From positions 46,163-110,162 of the forward strand of contig CAKTWI010000002.1 in NCBI GenBank assembly GCA_934630815.1: a stretch of DNA of 64,000 nt, read 5' to 3'. Of this stretch, positions 1 through 8,502 are shown piece after piece. Both the position numbers and the translations under genes were made by a program. Below the pieces are notes generated by a model, which was not told the origin of the DNA, ran no database searches, and saw only the letters and a list, made by a program, of their open reading frames with translations. Position 1 is the stretch's first letter; the number at the start of each line of letters is the position of its first letter. Source of the DNA: an uncultured Senegalimassilia sp. Lineage in GTDB: Bacteria; Actinomycetota; Coriobacteriia; Coriobacteriales; Eggerthellaceae.

Positions 1-230
1 CGGTCAGCAAGGTGTATCGCGATATCGAGAAGGACGGCTACGTCATCACGCGCCGCGGCAAGGGCACGTTCGTGGCCGAGATCAACTCGAACGGCTACGA
101 GGCGCAAGACGCGAAAGCCGCGGTGGATATGCTGATCGACAAATTCCTGGAGCAATGCAAGGAGCTGGGGCTGTCCGAGGCGGATGCCGCCGCGGCGGTG
201 GCGAAGCGGGCAGGGGGGATGTTCGTATGA
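1..230 (+). CDS. GntR-family transcriptional regulator (C-terminal part, 5' truncated by window)
   Basis: The reading frame is open from the first base and reads VSKVYRDIEKDGYV...TRRGKGTFV, the end of a GntR-type winged-helix domain (recognition helix, then the wing with the RGKGTFV signature). About 50 residues follow, too few for a FadR or HutC effector domain. This suggests the short YtrA-type subfamily, whose members usually sit upstream of membrane or transport genes they control. The stop codon overlaps the ATG of the SPFH gene (ATGA at 227-230), so the two genes are translationally coupled and the regulator probably controls its own operon. The N-terminus lies outside the window. The family call is solid; the target is inferred. 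Confidence 0.85.
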   Translation, partial: VSKVYRDIEKDGYVITRRGKGTFVAEINSNGYEAQDAKAAVDMLIDKFLEQCKELGLSEADAAAAVAKRAGGMFV

Positions 231-1174
231 GAAGGTTCGGACCGCAGCGCGGGCATCGTGGAAGCGAGCAGGCGGACGTCGCGTTCGCCAACGTGTCGCA
301 CGAGTCGCCCGACAACATCATCACCGAAAAGGACGCAAGCCGCGTAGGCGTGTACAGCTTCGCCCTGCTTATGTTCGCGGCGGGTTTTGCCGCCGTTTTC
401 GTCCTCTCGTCGCCGTGGCTGAGCGTGTTCACCGTGCTCGGCTCGGCGGCGGCGGGGCTTTTGCTCGCGTCGACGCTGCGCGTGGCGGCGCAATGGGAGC
501 ACGTGGCGCTGCTGCGCTTCGGCAGGTTCCGCAAGATCGCGGGCCCGGGCGTGTACGTGGTCGTGCCGTTCGTGGACTCCGTGGCGATGCATATCGACCG
601 CAGAACCATCACCACGGCGTTCTATGCCGAGCAGGCGCTGACGTCCGACCTGGTCAGCGTCGACGTTGACGCCATCTTGTTCTGGATGGTCTATGACTCC
701 GAGAAGGCGTGCCTCGAGGTGGCGAACTTCCCGCAGGCCGTGCGCCGTGCGGCGCAGACAGCGGTGCGCGACGCCATCGGCCAGGTAACGCTCGCCGAGC
801 TTTCCGTCCGCCGTCGCCAGCTCGATCACGAGCTGCAGGAGTTCATGGCCGAAAAGTGCGAGGAGTGGGGCATCAGCGTCATCTCCGTGGAGATCCGCAA
901 CATCAAGATCCCGAAGGAGCTGCAGGACTCGTTGGCGCGAGAGGCCCAGGCCGAGCGCGAGCGCGACGCCCGCGTGCTGCTGGCAGACGTCGAGCGCGAA
1001 ATCTCGGAGATGTACGTGGAGGCGGCACGCGTGTACAACGAGGAGCCGGGCGCCATGCAGCTGCGCGCCATGAACCTTTCCTATGAAAGCGCCCGCGACG
1101 GCAAGGGCGTCCTCCTTGCGCCCAGCAGCTTGGCCGACGGCTTCGTCGACCTGGGCAAGGATATGACGAAGTAG
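227..1174 (+). CDS. SPFH/Band 7 (slipin-stomatin-like) membrane protein
   Basis: I chose ATG 227, coupled to the regulator stop, rather than the far upstream GTG; this gives 315 residues. Residues about 41-60 and 63-83 are a hydrophobic hairpin. An SPFH core follows: EHVALLRFGRF, then GPGVYVVVPFVD, then the slipin-like SVDVDAILFWMVYD, ending in an alanine/glutamate-rich helical stretch (LAREAQAERERDARV) typical of stomatin oligomerisation regions. Slipins form membrane microdomain scaffolds and often pair with an NfeD protease, but no NfeD partner is visible here. Coupling to a GntR regulator suggests induced expression under membrane or envelope stress (inference). Confidence 0.85.
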   Translation: MRRFGPQRGHRGSEQADVAFANVSHESPDNIITEKDASRVGVYSFALLMFAAGFAAVFVLSSPWLSVFTVLGSAAAGLLLASTLRVAAQWEHVALLRFGRFRKIAGPGVYVVVPFVDSVAMHIDRRTITTAFYAEQALTSDLVSVDVDAILFWMVYDSEKACLEVANFPQAVRRAAQTAVRDAIGQVTLAELSVRRRQLDHELQEFMAEKCEEWGISVISVEIRNIKIPKELQDSLAREAQAERERDARVLLADVEREISEMYVEAARVYNEEPGAMQLRAMNLSYESARDGKGVLLAPSSLADGFVDLGKDMTK

Positions 1175-1491
1175 CCGGGAAACGCTTCGGGCTTGCACTG
1201 CTGCAGCTGCCGATTCGATGGACCCAAAAGGCAAACAAGTCGGGAAATCACATGCTGCAGCAGGTAACAAGCAAACGTTTCCGCAGGTAGAAGATATTCT
1301 TTGCAAAATATAACCATTGAACTATTGAACTAGTTCAACATAAGAGTAATATACGGCTCGAGAGGTTGGCCATCCATGGTATGCACGAATGGGGGAGCTT
1401 GATCTCGGGCCGTTTCTTTCGCGCGGTTGCAAACGGGCGGAGGCGCGCGGTACGGGGTCGATGCTTTCGGAGAGATAACCGAGGAGGAGAG
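1175..1491 (+). promoter_or_regulatory. Promoter/operator region of the molybdoenzyme operon
   Basis: The 317-bp gap has no convincing ORF. A TTGAAC box at 1325-1330 and TAATAT at 1347-1352 are 16 bp apart and look like a sigma-70 promoter, leaving a leader of about 135 nt. The -35 box lies in a perfect 14-bp palindrome (TTGAACTAGTTCAA, 1325-1338), preceded by one more direct TTGAACTA unit from 1317. This is a likely operator for a dimeric regulator that would block or assist polymerase. No gene for that regulator is adjacent apart from the GntR fragment. Confidence 0.55.
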
Positions 1492-3891
1492 ATGACGGGA
1501 ACGCAAAGCGCAAGCCGCGGTTTGACCCGTAGGGATTTTCTCAAGGTCGGCGTTGCGGGAGCGACGGGCTTGGCTGCCGCCGGTTCCATGACCGGCTGCG
1601 GCGCCTGGCTGGGCGCCGCCACGCAGCAGGCTGCCGACGAGAAGACCGTATACACGCTGCATCAGTTCATGTGCACGGGGCGTTGCTCGCTCAAATGCAC
1701 GGTGCGCGACGGCCGCTTGGCCATGATCCAGCCCAACGACACGGTCGATCCGTACTACCGCCACGTATGCGTGAAGGGCATTTCCGAGATCCAGCACGTC
1801 TACAGCGATGAGCGCCTGCAGTCGCCCATGCGCCGCGTCGGCGCACGCGGCGAGGGTTCGTTCGAGGTGATCAGCTGGGACGAGGCCATCAAGACGGTGG
1901 GCGACGAGCTGAGGAAGGCCTGGGACAAGTACGGCAAGCAGTCCGTGTACATGTCCGCTTCCAATGAGCCGCGCTTTAGCTTCCTGCCTGCGCTTCTGGG
2001 CTGCGCCACCGGCGTCGAGCCCGGCATCGACCGCGGCACGGGCAACGGCTCCGCGCCGGCCATCGGCGGCGATGTGTTCGGCGGCGGCACGAACGAGACG
2101 CGCGACTGGGTGAACACCAAGACGCTCGTGATCTCCGGCACCAACCTGCTGGAAAGCTCCATGATGCAATCCAACACGTTCCTGGACGCGAAGAAGGCCG
2201 GCTGCGAGATCATCGTGCTTGACCCGCACTTCTCCACCACGGCCGGCAAGGCCAGCAAGTGGATCCCCGTGATCCCGGGCACCGACGCGGCGTTCTACCT
2301 GGGCATGGTCAGCTACATCCTGGACAACAAGCTCTATAACGAAGCTTACATGCGCGAGCATACGTCGTTCCCGTTCCTCATGGACGAGGCCACGGGCAAG
2401 CTGCTGCGCACGGGCGCGGCTTGGGGAACCGACGAGGAGACCGGCGAGCCGGTCGATCCCGGCGATTTCATGGTGTGGGACGCTGCCAAGGGCGCGGCGG
2501 TCCCGTACGCCGAGGCCGTTGCCACCGCTGCGCTCGAGGGCTCGTTCGACGTTGACGGCAAGAAGGCCATCACCGTGCTCGAAAGCCTCAAGCGCAACCA
2601 GCGTCCGTACACGTGCGAGTGGGCCGAGGGCGTTTGCGGCGCAAGCGCCGAGACGATCGCCGAGGTGGCGCGCAAGTACGCCACGAGCGGCCCGGCGTAC
2701 CTGGCGTTCGGCCAGGGCGGCTCCGACAAGTACTCCAACCCCGACATCATCGGCCATGCCGGCATGGTGCTGGTGTCGCTCACGGGCAATATCGGCAAGC
2801 CCGGCTGCGGCATCGGCCATGGCATCGGCGGCGGCGGTTACAGCGTCACGCTGGGCGAATGGGAGCTTCCCGAGCAGTTCAAGCCCGCTAAGCTGGACGT
2901 CCGCTCCGATCGCTTCCCCGATCGCGATGGCGGCGTGCATGTGATCATCTCGTTGGGCAACACGTTCCAGCAGTACTGGGCGAACATGAACAAGACGCGC
3001 GGGTGGATCGACTCGCTGGACTTCATCGTCCACATCGGCATGTACTACGAGGACACGGTGAAGTACGCCGACATCGTGCTGCCGGTGTGCAGCAAGTTCG
3101 AGGATACCGTCGAGCACTCGATCGTGCGCAGCGACTACAACCATGTGAACCTGCAGACGAAGTGCATCGACCCGCTGTTCGAGAGCAAGCCCGACTTCGA
3201 CGTCATGCGCCTTATCGCCGAGGAGATGGGCGTGGGCGAGTATCTGCCCAAGACCGCGGAGGAACTGGTGCGCTACCAGATCGAGCACTCCGAGGACCTA
3301 GCCGAGCAGGGCATCACGCTGGCCGAGCTGGAGAAGAACCACGGCAGCATGAAGATGGCCGATGTCGACGAGCCCCGCCGCGCCTACACCGACCTGAAGT
3401 TCGAAACGCCCTCCACGCGCATGGAGCCGTACTACGAGGCCTGGAAGCCTTGCGAGCAGGCATGGCCGAACTGGGAGGAGAACAACGAGGCGTACGCCGG
3501 CAACCCGCTGGCGGAGAAGTACCCGCTGCAGTTTACGCAGACGCGCACCCGTTTCTCCAACCACTCGCACTTCAAGGCGGCGAAGTGGGTGCAGCAGTTC
3601 GCCAAGCCCACGCTGGAGCTGAACCCGGCCGACATGACCTCGCGCGGCATCGCCGACGGGGATGTGGTGGAGGCGTTCAACGACCGCGGCTCGTTCAAGT
3701 GCGTGGCGCGCGCGAACAACGCCGTGCGTCCCGGCTCCTGCCGCACCTGGGAAGCGGGCTGGAGCAAGTACATCGAGGAGGGGAACACGCAAAACGTCAC
3801 GAACGACCACGTGAACCCGCGCGATGAGTACCTGCCCACCGGCGCGCCCATCCCGTTCAACGACACCCTTGTCGAAGTGAAGAAAGCGTAG
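1492..3891 (+). CDS. Tat-exported molybdopterin oxidoreductase, DMSO reductase family catalytic subunit
   Basis: 799 residues. ATG 1492 is chosen because a strong GGAGGAGA ribosome site precedes it and the Tat signal then starts properly (TRRDFLK near residue 12, then a hydrophobic stretch). An N-terminal [4Fe-4S] motif follows (CTGRCSLKC, then HVCVKG), then the bis-MGD binding fold (VISGTNLLESS, GCEIIVLDPHFS, GNIGKPGCGIG) and the C-terminal cofactor domain (PLQFTQTRTRFSNHSHF, NDRGSFKC). With the B, C and chaperone genes behind it, it should act on the outer face of the membrane as a terminal reductase fed from the quinone pool, or in reverse as an oxidase. The substrate cannot be read from sequence; Eggerthellaceae encode many such paralogues. 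I could not assign the molybdenum ligand with certainty. Confidence 0.92.
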   Translation: MTGTQSASRGLTRRDFLKVGVAGATGLAAAGSMTGCGAWLGAATQQAADEKTVYTLHQFMCTGRCSLKCTVRDGRLAMIQPNDTVDPYYRHVCVKGISEIQHVYSDERLQSPMRRVGARGEGSFEVISWDEAIKTVGDELRKAWDKYGKQSVYMSASNEPRFSFLPALLGCATGVEPGIDRGTGNGSAPAIGGDVFGGGTNETRDWVNTKTLVISGTNLLESSMMQSNTFLDAKKAGCEIIVLDPHFSTTAGKASKWIPVIPGTDAAFYLGMVSYILDNKLYNEAYMREHTSFPFLMDEATGKLLRTGAAWGTDEETGEPVDPGDFMVWDAAKGAAVPYAEAVATAALEGSFDVDGKKAITVLESLKRNQRPYTCEWAEGVCGASAETIAEVARKYATSGPAYLAFGQGGSDKYSNPDIIGHAGMVLVSLTGNIGKPGCGIGHGIGGGGYSVTLGEWELPEQFKPAKLDVRSDRFPDRDGGVHVIISLGNTFQQYWANMNKTRGWIDSLDFIVHIGMYYEDTVKYADIVLPVCSKFEDTVEHSIVRSDYNHVNLQTKCIDPLFESKPDFDVMRLIAEEMGVGEYLPKTAEELVRYQIEHSEDLAEQGITLAELEKNHGSMKMADVDEPRRAYTDLKFETPSTRMEPYYEAWKPCEQAWPNWEENNEAYAGNPLAEKYPLQFTQTRTRFSNHSHFKAAKWVQQFAKPTLELNPADMTSRGIADGDVVEAFNDRGSFKCVARANNAVRPGSCRTWEAGWSKYIEEGNTQNVTNDHVNPRDEYLPTGAPIPFNDTLVEVKKA

Positions 3892-3901
3892 GTGATATGC
3901 C

Positions 3902-4528
3902 ATGACGAAACTTGCAATCGGTATCAACCTTGATCGCTGCATCGGCTGTCACACCTGCGCGAACGCTTGCAAGATGCAGAACAACGTGCCCGACGGCATG
4001 CTGTGGAACCGCGTGATCACCGAGGGCTGCGACGCCATCGACGGCGCCGTGGGCGAGTATCCCAACTTGACGCGCACCTATGTGCCCCTGGCGTGCCAGC
4101 ATTGCGAGAACCCGGCTTGCCTGAAGGTGTGCCCGACCGGCGCCACGTACAAAGACGAGCAGGGTCGCGTGGAGATCGACTACGACCGCTGCATCGGCTG
4201 CCGCATGTGCATGGCCGCCTGCCCCTTCAACGCCCGCGTGTTCAACTGGGAAGACCCCCAGCGCGACGGCGATTTCAACTGGGGCGACGCGCGCGTGCCC
4301 GTGCGCACCCGCGGCGTGATGGAGAAGTGCACGCTGTGCAAGGAGCGCACCGATGCCGGCGAGGAGCCGATGTGCGTGGTGTGCTGCCCGACGCACGCCC
4401 GCGTGTTCGGCGATCTGGACGACCCGAACTCGGAGCTGGCGCAGCTGCGCGCCACGAAGGGCAAGGATGTGCATATTCTGCTGGAAGAGAAGGGCACGAA
4501 GCCCCAAGTCTTCTACTTCGACGAGTAA
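3902..4528 (+). CDS. DmsB-like four-cluster ferredoxin subunit of the molybdoenzyme
   Basis: 208 residues, starting 10 bp after the catalytic subunit. Four cysteine clusters are visible in order: CIGCHTCANACK near the N-terminus, CQHCENPACLKVCPTG, CIGCRMCMAACPFNA, and CTLCKERTDAGEEPMCVVCC. This is the standard four [4Fe-4S] layout of the DmsB/PhsB/NrfC family. The protein should carry electrons between the NrfD-type membrane subunit and the catalytic subunit. It has no signal peptide of its own, so it would be co-exported with the Tat partner. Confidence 0.94.
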   Translation: MTKLAIGINLDRCIGCHTCANACKMQNNVPDGMLWNRVITEGCDAIDGAVGEYPNLTRTYVPLACQHCENPACLKVCPTGATYKDEQGRVEIDYDRCIGCRMCMAACPFNARVFNWEDPQRDGDFNWGDARVPVRTRGVMEKCTLCKERTDAGEEPMCVVCCPTHARVFGDLDDPNSELAQLRATKGKDVHILLEEKGTKPQVFYFDE

Positions 4529-4540
4529 AGGGGTGCCGTT

Positions 4541-5701
4541 ATGAAACTTTCGGCTCAGTCTAAGATCGGCGTCGGCGTTCTGGCGGCGATCATGGTGATC
4601 GGCTTCTGCGCCTACGTGTTCCAGCTGACGCAGGGCCTGTGCGTAACGGGCATGTCCAACGGCGTGTCGTGGGGCCTGTACATCACGTGCTTTATGTTCT
4701 TCGTCGGCCTGTCCGCCGGCGGCCTGATCGTGGCCAGCTCGGCGCACGTGTTCGGCATCGAGTCGTTCAAGCGCGTGTCCATGCCCGCGGTCATCACCTC
4801 CACGGTGTGCATCCTGTGCGCAGGCGCGTTCATCCTGATCGACTTGGGCGGCATCCAGCGCATCTGGAACATGTTCATCCATCTGAACTTCACCAGCCCG
4901 CTGGCGTGGGACATGTGCGTCATCACAACGTACCTGGTCATCAACGTGCTGGACATCATCTGGCTGCGTCGCGGCGATGAGCGCAAGGTGAAGATGCTGT
5001 CGTACGTGGCGCTGCCGGTCGCCATCCTGGTGCACAGCGTGACGGCGTGGATCTTCGGCCTGGAGATCGCCAAGGAGGGCTGGTACTCGGCCATCATGGC
5101 TCCCATCTTCGTGGCCTCCGCCTGCGACTCGGGCTTGGCGCTTCTGATGGTGGTGCTGGCGGCGGTGCGCAAGGCCGGCGTGTTCGATTGCGGCCGCGAG
5201 CTGTTCGCGAACCTGGCGCGTCTGCTCGCCACGTTCATCGCAGTGGATGCATTCTTCATCGGCTGCGAGCTTCTGACCACGGCGTATCCGGGGACCGAGG
5301 GCGCATCTCATGTGCTCGGCATCATGACCTCGGGCGCGACCGCACCGTTCTTCTGGTTCGAGATCCTGGGCGGCCTGCTGATCCCGTTCGTGCTGCTGAC
5401 GTCCGCTAAGCGCCGCGAGCGCACGGGCGTGGTGGTCGCTGCCAGCGCCCTGGTGATGTGCGGCGTGTTCTGCAAGCGCGTGTGGCTGCTGTTCACCAGC
5501 TTCACGGTCACGAACGTGTACGGCGCGCCGGGCATCTCGTCCGGGTCGACTGCGGCACGCGGTGCCGACGGGTTCGACATGTGGGCGCTTGCCGGGTCGT
5601 ATATGCCCCAGCCGGTCGAGTTCGCCGTGGTGGCTGCGGTGGTGAGCTTCTGCATCCTGGGCATCGCGCTTCTGTCGAAGAAGCTGGTTGCGAAGGCGTA
5701 A
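4541..5701 (+). CDS. NrfD/PsrC-type membrane anchor, quinol-interacting subunit
   Basis: 386 residues with roughly ten hydrophobic helices, beginning with the segment around GVGVLAAIMVIGFCAYVFQL. It has the NrfD/PolyS reductase pattern (GVSWGLYITCFMFFVGLSAGGL, then SSAHVFGIESFK). Family members bind menaquinol in the membrane and pass electrons to the four-cluster subunit. Its place as third gene after A and B gives a complete A-B-C complex, with the polysulfide-reductase-type rather than the DmsC-type anchor. Confidence 0.92.
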   Translation: MKLSAQSKIGVGVLAAIMVIGFCAYVFQLTQGLCVTGMSNGVSWGLYITCFMFFVGLSAGGLIVASSAHVFGIESFKRVSMPAVITSTVCILCAGAFILIDLGGIQRIWNMFIHLNFTSPLAWDMCVITTYLVINVLDIIWLRRGDERKVKMLSYVALPVAILVHSVTAWIFGLEIAKEGWYSAIMAPIFVASACDSGLALLMVVLAAVRKAGVFDCGRELFANLARLLATFIAVDAFFIGCELLTTAYPGTEGASHVLGIMTSGATAPFFWFEILGGLLIPFVLLTSAKRRERTGVVVAASALVMCGVFCKRVWLLFTSFTVTNVYGAPGISSGSTAARGADGFDMWALAGSYMPQPVEFAVVAAVVSFCILGIALLSKKLVAKA

Positions 5702-5789
5702 GGCCGTGTTGCGCGGCGCCCCATCCCGGGGCGCCGCGGACGGCGCTTCTTGATGGCGTAACGGGTCGTTTGGTTTGAAAGGACGGGAA

Positions 5790-6440
5790 ATGCGTTCGAT
5801 GACGTGCGAGGAATGGATGATCGCATCCCAGCTGTATGCGTTTTTGGGCAATAGCCTGCTGTCTCCTATGAGCCGTACGGAATCGGTCGGCTTGGATCCG
5901 GCGTTCTGGCGCGATCTGGGCGGCCTGCTCGATGGCGCGCTGGCCGATTCGGCCGAGTCGTTGGCGTCTTGGGCCGAGCGCGCGTCTGCCGATGCCGCCC
6001 GCTCCGAGGTGGTGCAGCGCGTGTCCGTCGAGTTCACGAAGCTGTTCGTCGGCCCTCCGAAGCCGGCTGCCGCACCTTGGGAGTCCGCCAACGGCCCCGT
6101 TGATTCGCATGTCGGCTTCGGCGAGGCGACGTTCGCCATGCGGGAGCGCTTGCGCGCCCTCGGCCTGGAGCTGTGCAACGAGAACAACCAGTACGAGGAC
6201 CACGTGGGCATCGAGTTGCTGTACCTGTCCGAGCTTTGCCGCCGGGCATCGGAAGAGCCCTCCGGCGCCGCCGCCTGCGATGCGGCCGCACCGGATGCGG
6301 AGGAGATCGCGTCGTTCATTCGCGAGCATCCGCTTGTCTGGGTGCCCCGTCTTCGCGAGAAGGTGGCGGCGTCGCAGCCGGAGGGCTACTTCGTCCGCCT
6401 GCTCGACCTTGTGTTGGCGTTGCTGAGGTGGCAGGCGTGA
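5790..6440 (+). CDS. TorD/DmsD-type molybdoenzyme maturation chaperone
   Basis: 216 residues from ATG 5790, preceded by GAAAGGA at a good distance; the upstream TTG at 5775 lies inside that ribosome site and is not used. The all-helical protein has the TorD-family core: EFTKLFVGPPKPAAAPWES in the first half, then NENNQYEDHVGIELLYLSEL, then HPLVWVPRLREKV. Chaperones of this type bind the Tat signal of the catalytic subunit and hold it until the cofactor is inserted. It is the last gene of the operon, about 90 bp after the anchor gene. Confidence 0.88.
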   Translation: MRSMTCEEWMIASQLYAFLGNSLLSPMSRTESVGLDPAFWRDLGGLLDGALADSAESLASWAERASADAARSEVVQRVSVEFTKLFVGPPKPAAAPWESANGPVDSHVGFGEATFAMRERLRALGLELCNENNQYEDHVGIELLYLSELCRRASEEPSGAAACDAAAPDAEEIASFIREHPLVWVPRLREKVAASQPEGYFVRLLDLVLALLRWQA

Positions 6441-6507
6441 TCGACGAACCTGCGGCGGGCGTTCCCGCTTAGGGGTTCGCGGCGCGTGAAGCAAGAAACT
6501 GCCGGTT

Positions 6508-6548
6508 AGGCGGTGCGCTCTTCGGGGCGCATCGCCTATTTGCGTTTT
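6508..6548 (+). terminator. Terminator of the molybdoenzyme operon
   Basis: An 11-bp stem (AGGCGGTGCGC with GCGCATCGCCT, one G:U pair) lies about 70 bp after the chaperone stop and is followed by a T-rich tail (atttgcgtttt). Confidence 0.6.
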
Positions 6549-6567
6549 AGCGGGCGGTGGTGAGGCG
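6547..6567. repeat. Short duplicate of the 3' end of the metallo-beta-lactamase gene
   Basis: These 21 bases are identical to 6756-6776, the last codons and stop of the neighbouring minus-strand metallo-beta-lactamase gene (residues RLTTAR and stop). The copy sits about 200 bp beyond the real gene end. It suggests a local duplication or slippage event in this repeat-rich gap. Confidence 0.6.
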
Positions 6568-6611
6568 CGGCAGCGGCTTGCGTTGCTGCACGGAGGCGGC
6601 TGGGTCACGAT

Positions 6612-6642
6612 GACACTTCGGGGACGTAGCACTAGGTGTCCG
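6612..6642 (-). repeat. Palindromic intergenic element, family B, copy 1
   Basis: Short GACAC/GTGTC arms flank a core that reads GTGCTACGTCCCCGAAG on the minus strand. The same core is found at 54539-54572, about 48 kb away, so this is a dispersed repeat rather than chance. The arms differ between copies in a compensating way (GACAC here, GGACGC there), pointing to selection for a hairpin. Confidence 0.5.
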
Positions 6643-6704
6643 AATCGAGCAGGTGCGAAGTGCCCTCGGTCAACGCTTGGTTTCGACATTCCGCATCCGA
6701 GGAA

Positions 6705-6740
6705 TCCGGACAGTTAACGCTTCGTCCTCAAAGTGTCCGA
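6705..6740 (+). repeat. Palindromic intergenic element, family B, degenerate copy 2
   Basis: TCCGGACAG and AGTGTCCGA arms enclose a core (cgcttcgtcctcaaag) resembling the other family B cores. It lies about 60 bp from copy 1 in opposite orientation, just before the end of the metallo-beta-lactamase gene. With copy 1 it fills most of the 6441-6754 gap, in which I see no gene. Confidence 0.4.
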
Positions 6741-6754
6741 GGCGTTGGCGGCTG

Positions 6755-7687
6755 TTAGCGGGCGGTGGTGAGGCGGGCTTGGTAGCCGCAGAGGGTTTCC
6801 GCGTGGCAGCCGGCTTCGCCGAGCGCCGCCTCGAGTGTGCGCCTGGCAAGGCCGTAGTCGTTGTTGTTCTGCGACACGTGCATGGCCACTACCGTTTGCG
6901 GCAGGCGCAGGCCCGCGGTGCGCGATTCGGCCACCAGCGTGCCGAGCTCGGCGGCGGCCTGCCCATTGGAAAGGTGCCCGCTGTTCGACGCGATGCGCTG
7001 CTTGATGACGTACGGGTAGGGCCCGGCGGCCAGCATCTTCGGGTCGTGGTTGCTCTCGAGCGCCAGGATGCGCACGTCGCGCAGCGCCTCGTGCGCCTGC
7101 GCCGTGACGATGCCGGAGTCCGTCAGGTAGCCCACCGCGTCGCCGTCGGCGGCGTCCTCGATGCGGAAGCCGAACGACGCGGCGGCATCATGGCTGGTGG
7201 CGAAAGGGATGATGCGCATCCCCGCGGCCTCGATGGCGCCGGGGCCTGCAGCGCGCGCCGTCAAACCCTGCCCGGCGGGGGCAACCGCCGCATGTGGGGT
7301 GGCGTCCTCGAACTCGGAGTTCGCGATACCTTGGCCGCCCGCCAGGGTGCAAGCTGCCGCCAGCTCGCGGACGTCGAACGCCTCGGCCACCTTCGCCAGC
7401 GCGCTGCTGTTCGCCGTGCACGCGCCCGCCGCGAACACCGGCGGCACGTTGCCGATTTTCGCCAGCCCGCGCAGCACCACGCCGAGGCCCTTCACGTGGT
7501 CGCCGTGCTCGTGCGTCACGAACATGGCCTGGATGCGGCCGGGGTCGAAGCCGGCCTCGTCGCAGCGGTTGAGGAAGTCACGCTTGCAGATGCCGCAGTC
7601 GATGAGCACGCCGGCGCCGGTTGCGGTGTTCTCGATCACCGCGGCGTTCCCCGAGCTTCCGCTGGCCAATACGTGCAATGCGAGCAT
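6755..7687 (-). CDS. MBL-fold metallohydrolase, WalJ/YycJ type
   Basis: 310 residues from ATG 7687, preceded on the minus strand by GGGAGGT; the longer open frame upstream runs through a palindromic repeat and is not coding. It starts LHVLASGSSGNA, the YycJ/WalJ signature, followed by the metal-binding HEHGDH motif, then HDAAASFGF, a TDSG motif and ALESNHD, ending with GHLSN. Family members are predicted nucleases or phosphodiesterases, linked to DNA-end processing in Firmicutes. It is a single gene between repeat-filled gaps, with its own ribosome site. Confidence 0.85.
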   Translation of the reverse strand: MLALHVLASGSSGNAAVIENTATGAGVLIDCGICKRDFLNRCDEAGFDPGRIQAMFVTHEHGDHVKGLGVVLRGLAKIGNVPPVFAAGACTANSSALAKVAEAFDVRELAAACTLAGGQGIANSEFEDATPHAAVAPAGQGLTARAAGPGAIEAAGMRIIPFATSHDAAASFGFRIEDAADGDAVGYLTDSGIVTAQAHEALRDVRILALESNHDPKMLAAGPYPYVIKQRIASNSGHLSNGQAAAELGTLVAESRTAGLRLPQTVVAMHVSQNNNDYGLARRTLEAALGEAGCHAETLCGYQARLTTAR

Positions 7688-7804
7688 CCCGAACCTCCCG
7701 AGCTTCCGTCCAATCAAAACGTTCCCCATACTAGCAGCATCCCGCACCGCCCGCCGCCGCCCGCCCGCAAAGGGCAGGCAATCCCCTCGCGCGCTTGCTT
7801 GCGT

Positions 7805-7883
7805 GAACAGGGGACGGAGGTGTGTTCGCGATACGTCGTCGAAAGCACGAGGTTCGACCTTGAACACACTCCGTCCCCTGTTC
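7805..7883 (+). repeat. 80-bp palindromic element, family A, copy 1
   Basis: The arm GAACAGGGGACGGAGGTG(T/C)GTTC is mirrored by its complement about 33 bp later. The inner loop is also conserved between copies (here cgatacgtcgtcgaaagcacgagg). The right arm of this copy lacks one C. It lies upstream of the metallo-beta-lactamase start in a 426-bp gap (7688-8113) that otherwise holds nothing recognisable. The form is that of REP/MITE-like elements. Confidence 0.8.
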
Positions 7884-8113
7884 GCATTTCGCGCGCGGGT
7901 TCGGGAGATGTTGCGTGCCGATGGCGGGATGCGGTGCCGCAATGGAATCGCGTGCCCGCGCTTTTCGCCAAAAGCAAAACGGAGACCTCTATGCTAGCGC
8001 GAACCGTGTCGGAAAGATGGTGCGCGTTTGTCGCTGCTCGCCTTCCGTCGAGGGGTCGGCGTGCGCGCACTAAGATACGAAGCGTAACCAACGCCGAAGA
8101 AAGGGGCTGCCCT

Positions 8114-8482
8114 ATGGAGAAGGAACTGTTCGATTACGTGGCCGAGCGCGCCGACGTCCTTGCGACGAGCGATGCGAGCACGCAGGTCACTAAAGACGCT
8201 GCCGAGGCGTGGAAGGCCGCCGTTGCGGCAGATGCCGGCGACGAAGCGGTCAAGGCTGCCACCGATAAGCTGCTCGACGTGCTCGAGGGCCGCCCCACGA
8301 CCATCGATGGCGTGATCGCGTTCGCCGAGGGCCCCGCCAAGCAGCTCATGGGCGAAGAGGCCGCCGCGGCGATGCTCGCCGAGCAGCTCAAGCGCAAGGA
8401 GGCCGGCGCGAAGTACTGCAACTGCCCGTCGTGCACCGCGGCAAGCGAGTTGCTCGCGAAGTTCGGCCGCATCGAGCTGTAA
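8114..8482 (+). CDS. Small conserved-looking protein with a C-terminal CNCPSC motif
   Basis: 122 residues from ATG 8114, preceded by GAAGAAAGGGG. The protein is alanine-rich and helical, with a first half of regular heptad-like helices. A CNCPSC motif near residues 103-108 could bind a metal or form a redox pair. There is no signal peptide or membrane helix, so it should be cytosolic. I do not recognise a named family and assign no function. It is monocistronic, with a strong terminator immediately downstream. Confidence 0.75.
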   Translation: MEKELFDYVAERADVLATSDASTQVTKDAAEAWKAAVAADAGDEAVKAATDKLLDVLEGRPTTIDGVIAFAEGPAKQLMGEEAAAAMLAEQLKRKEAGAKYCNCPSCTAASELLAKFGRIEL

Positions 8483-8502
8483 ATCGCTGCCTATATAAGG
8501 TT

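Noticed and set aside
1366..1491. Upstream extension of the molybdoenzyme catalytic subunit
   Set aside because: It would bury the Tat signal behind 42 basic residues; ATG 1492 has a strong ribosome site and places the RR motif correctly.
3857..6319. 820-codon open frame on the minus strand across the molybdoenzyme operon
   Set aside because: It is antisense to four well-supported genes, has His/Arg/Gln-rich nonsense composition and no ribosome site: a high-GC shadow.
7688..7942. N-terminal extension of the metallo-beta-lactamase protein
   Set aside because: The extension is encoded by palindromic repeat copy 1 and intergenic DNA; the family start LHVLASGSSGN is at 7687.
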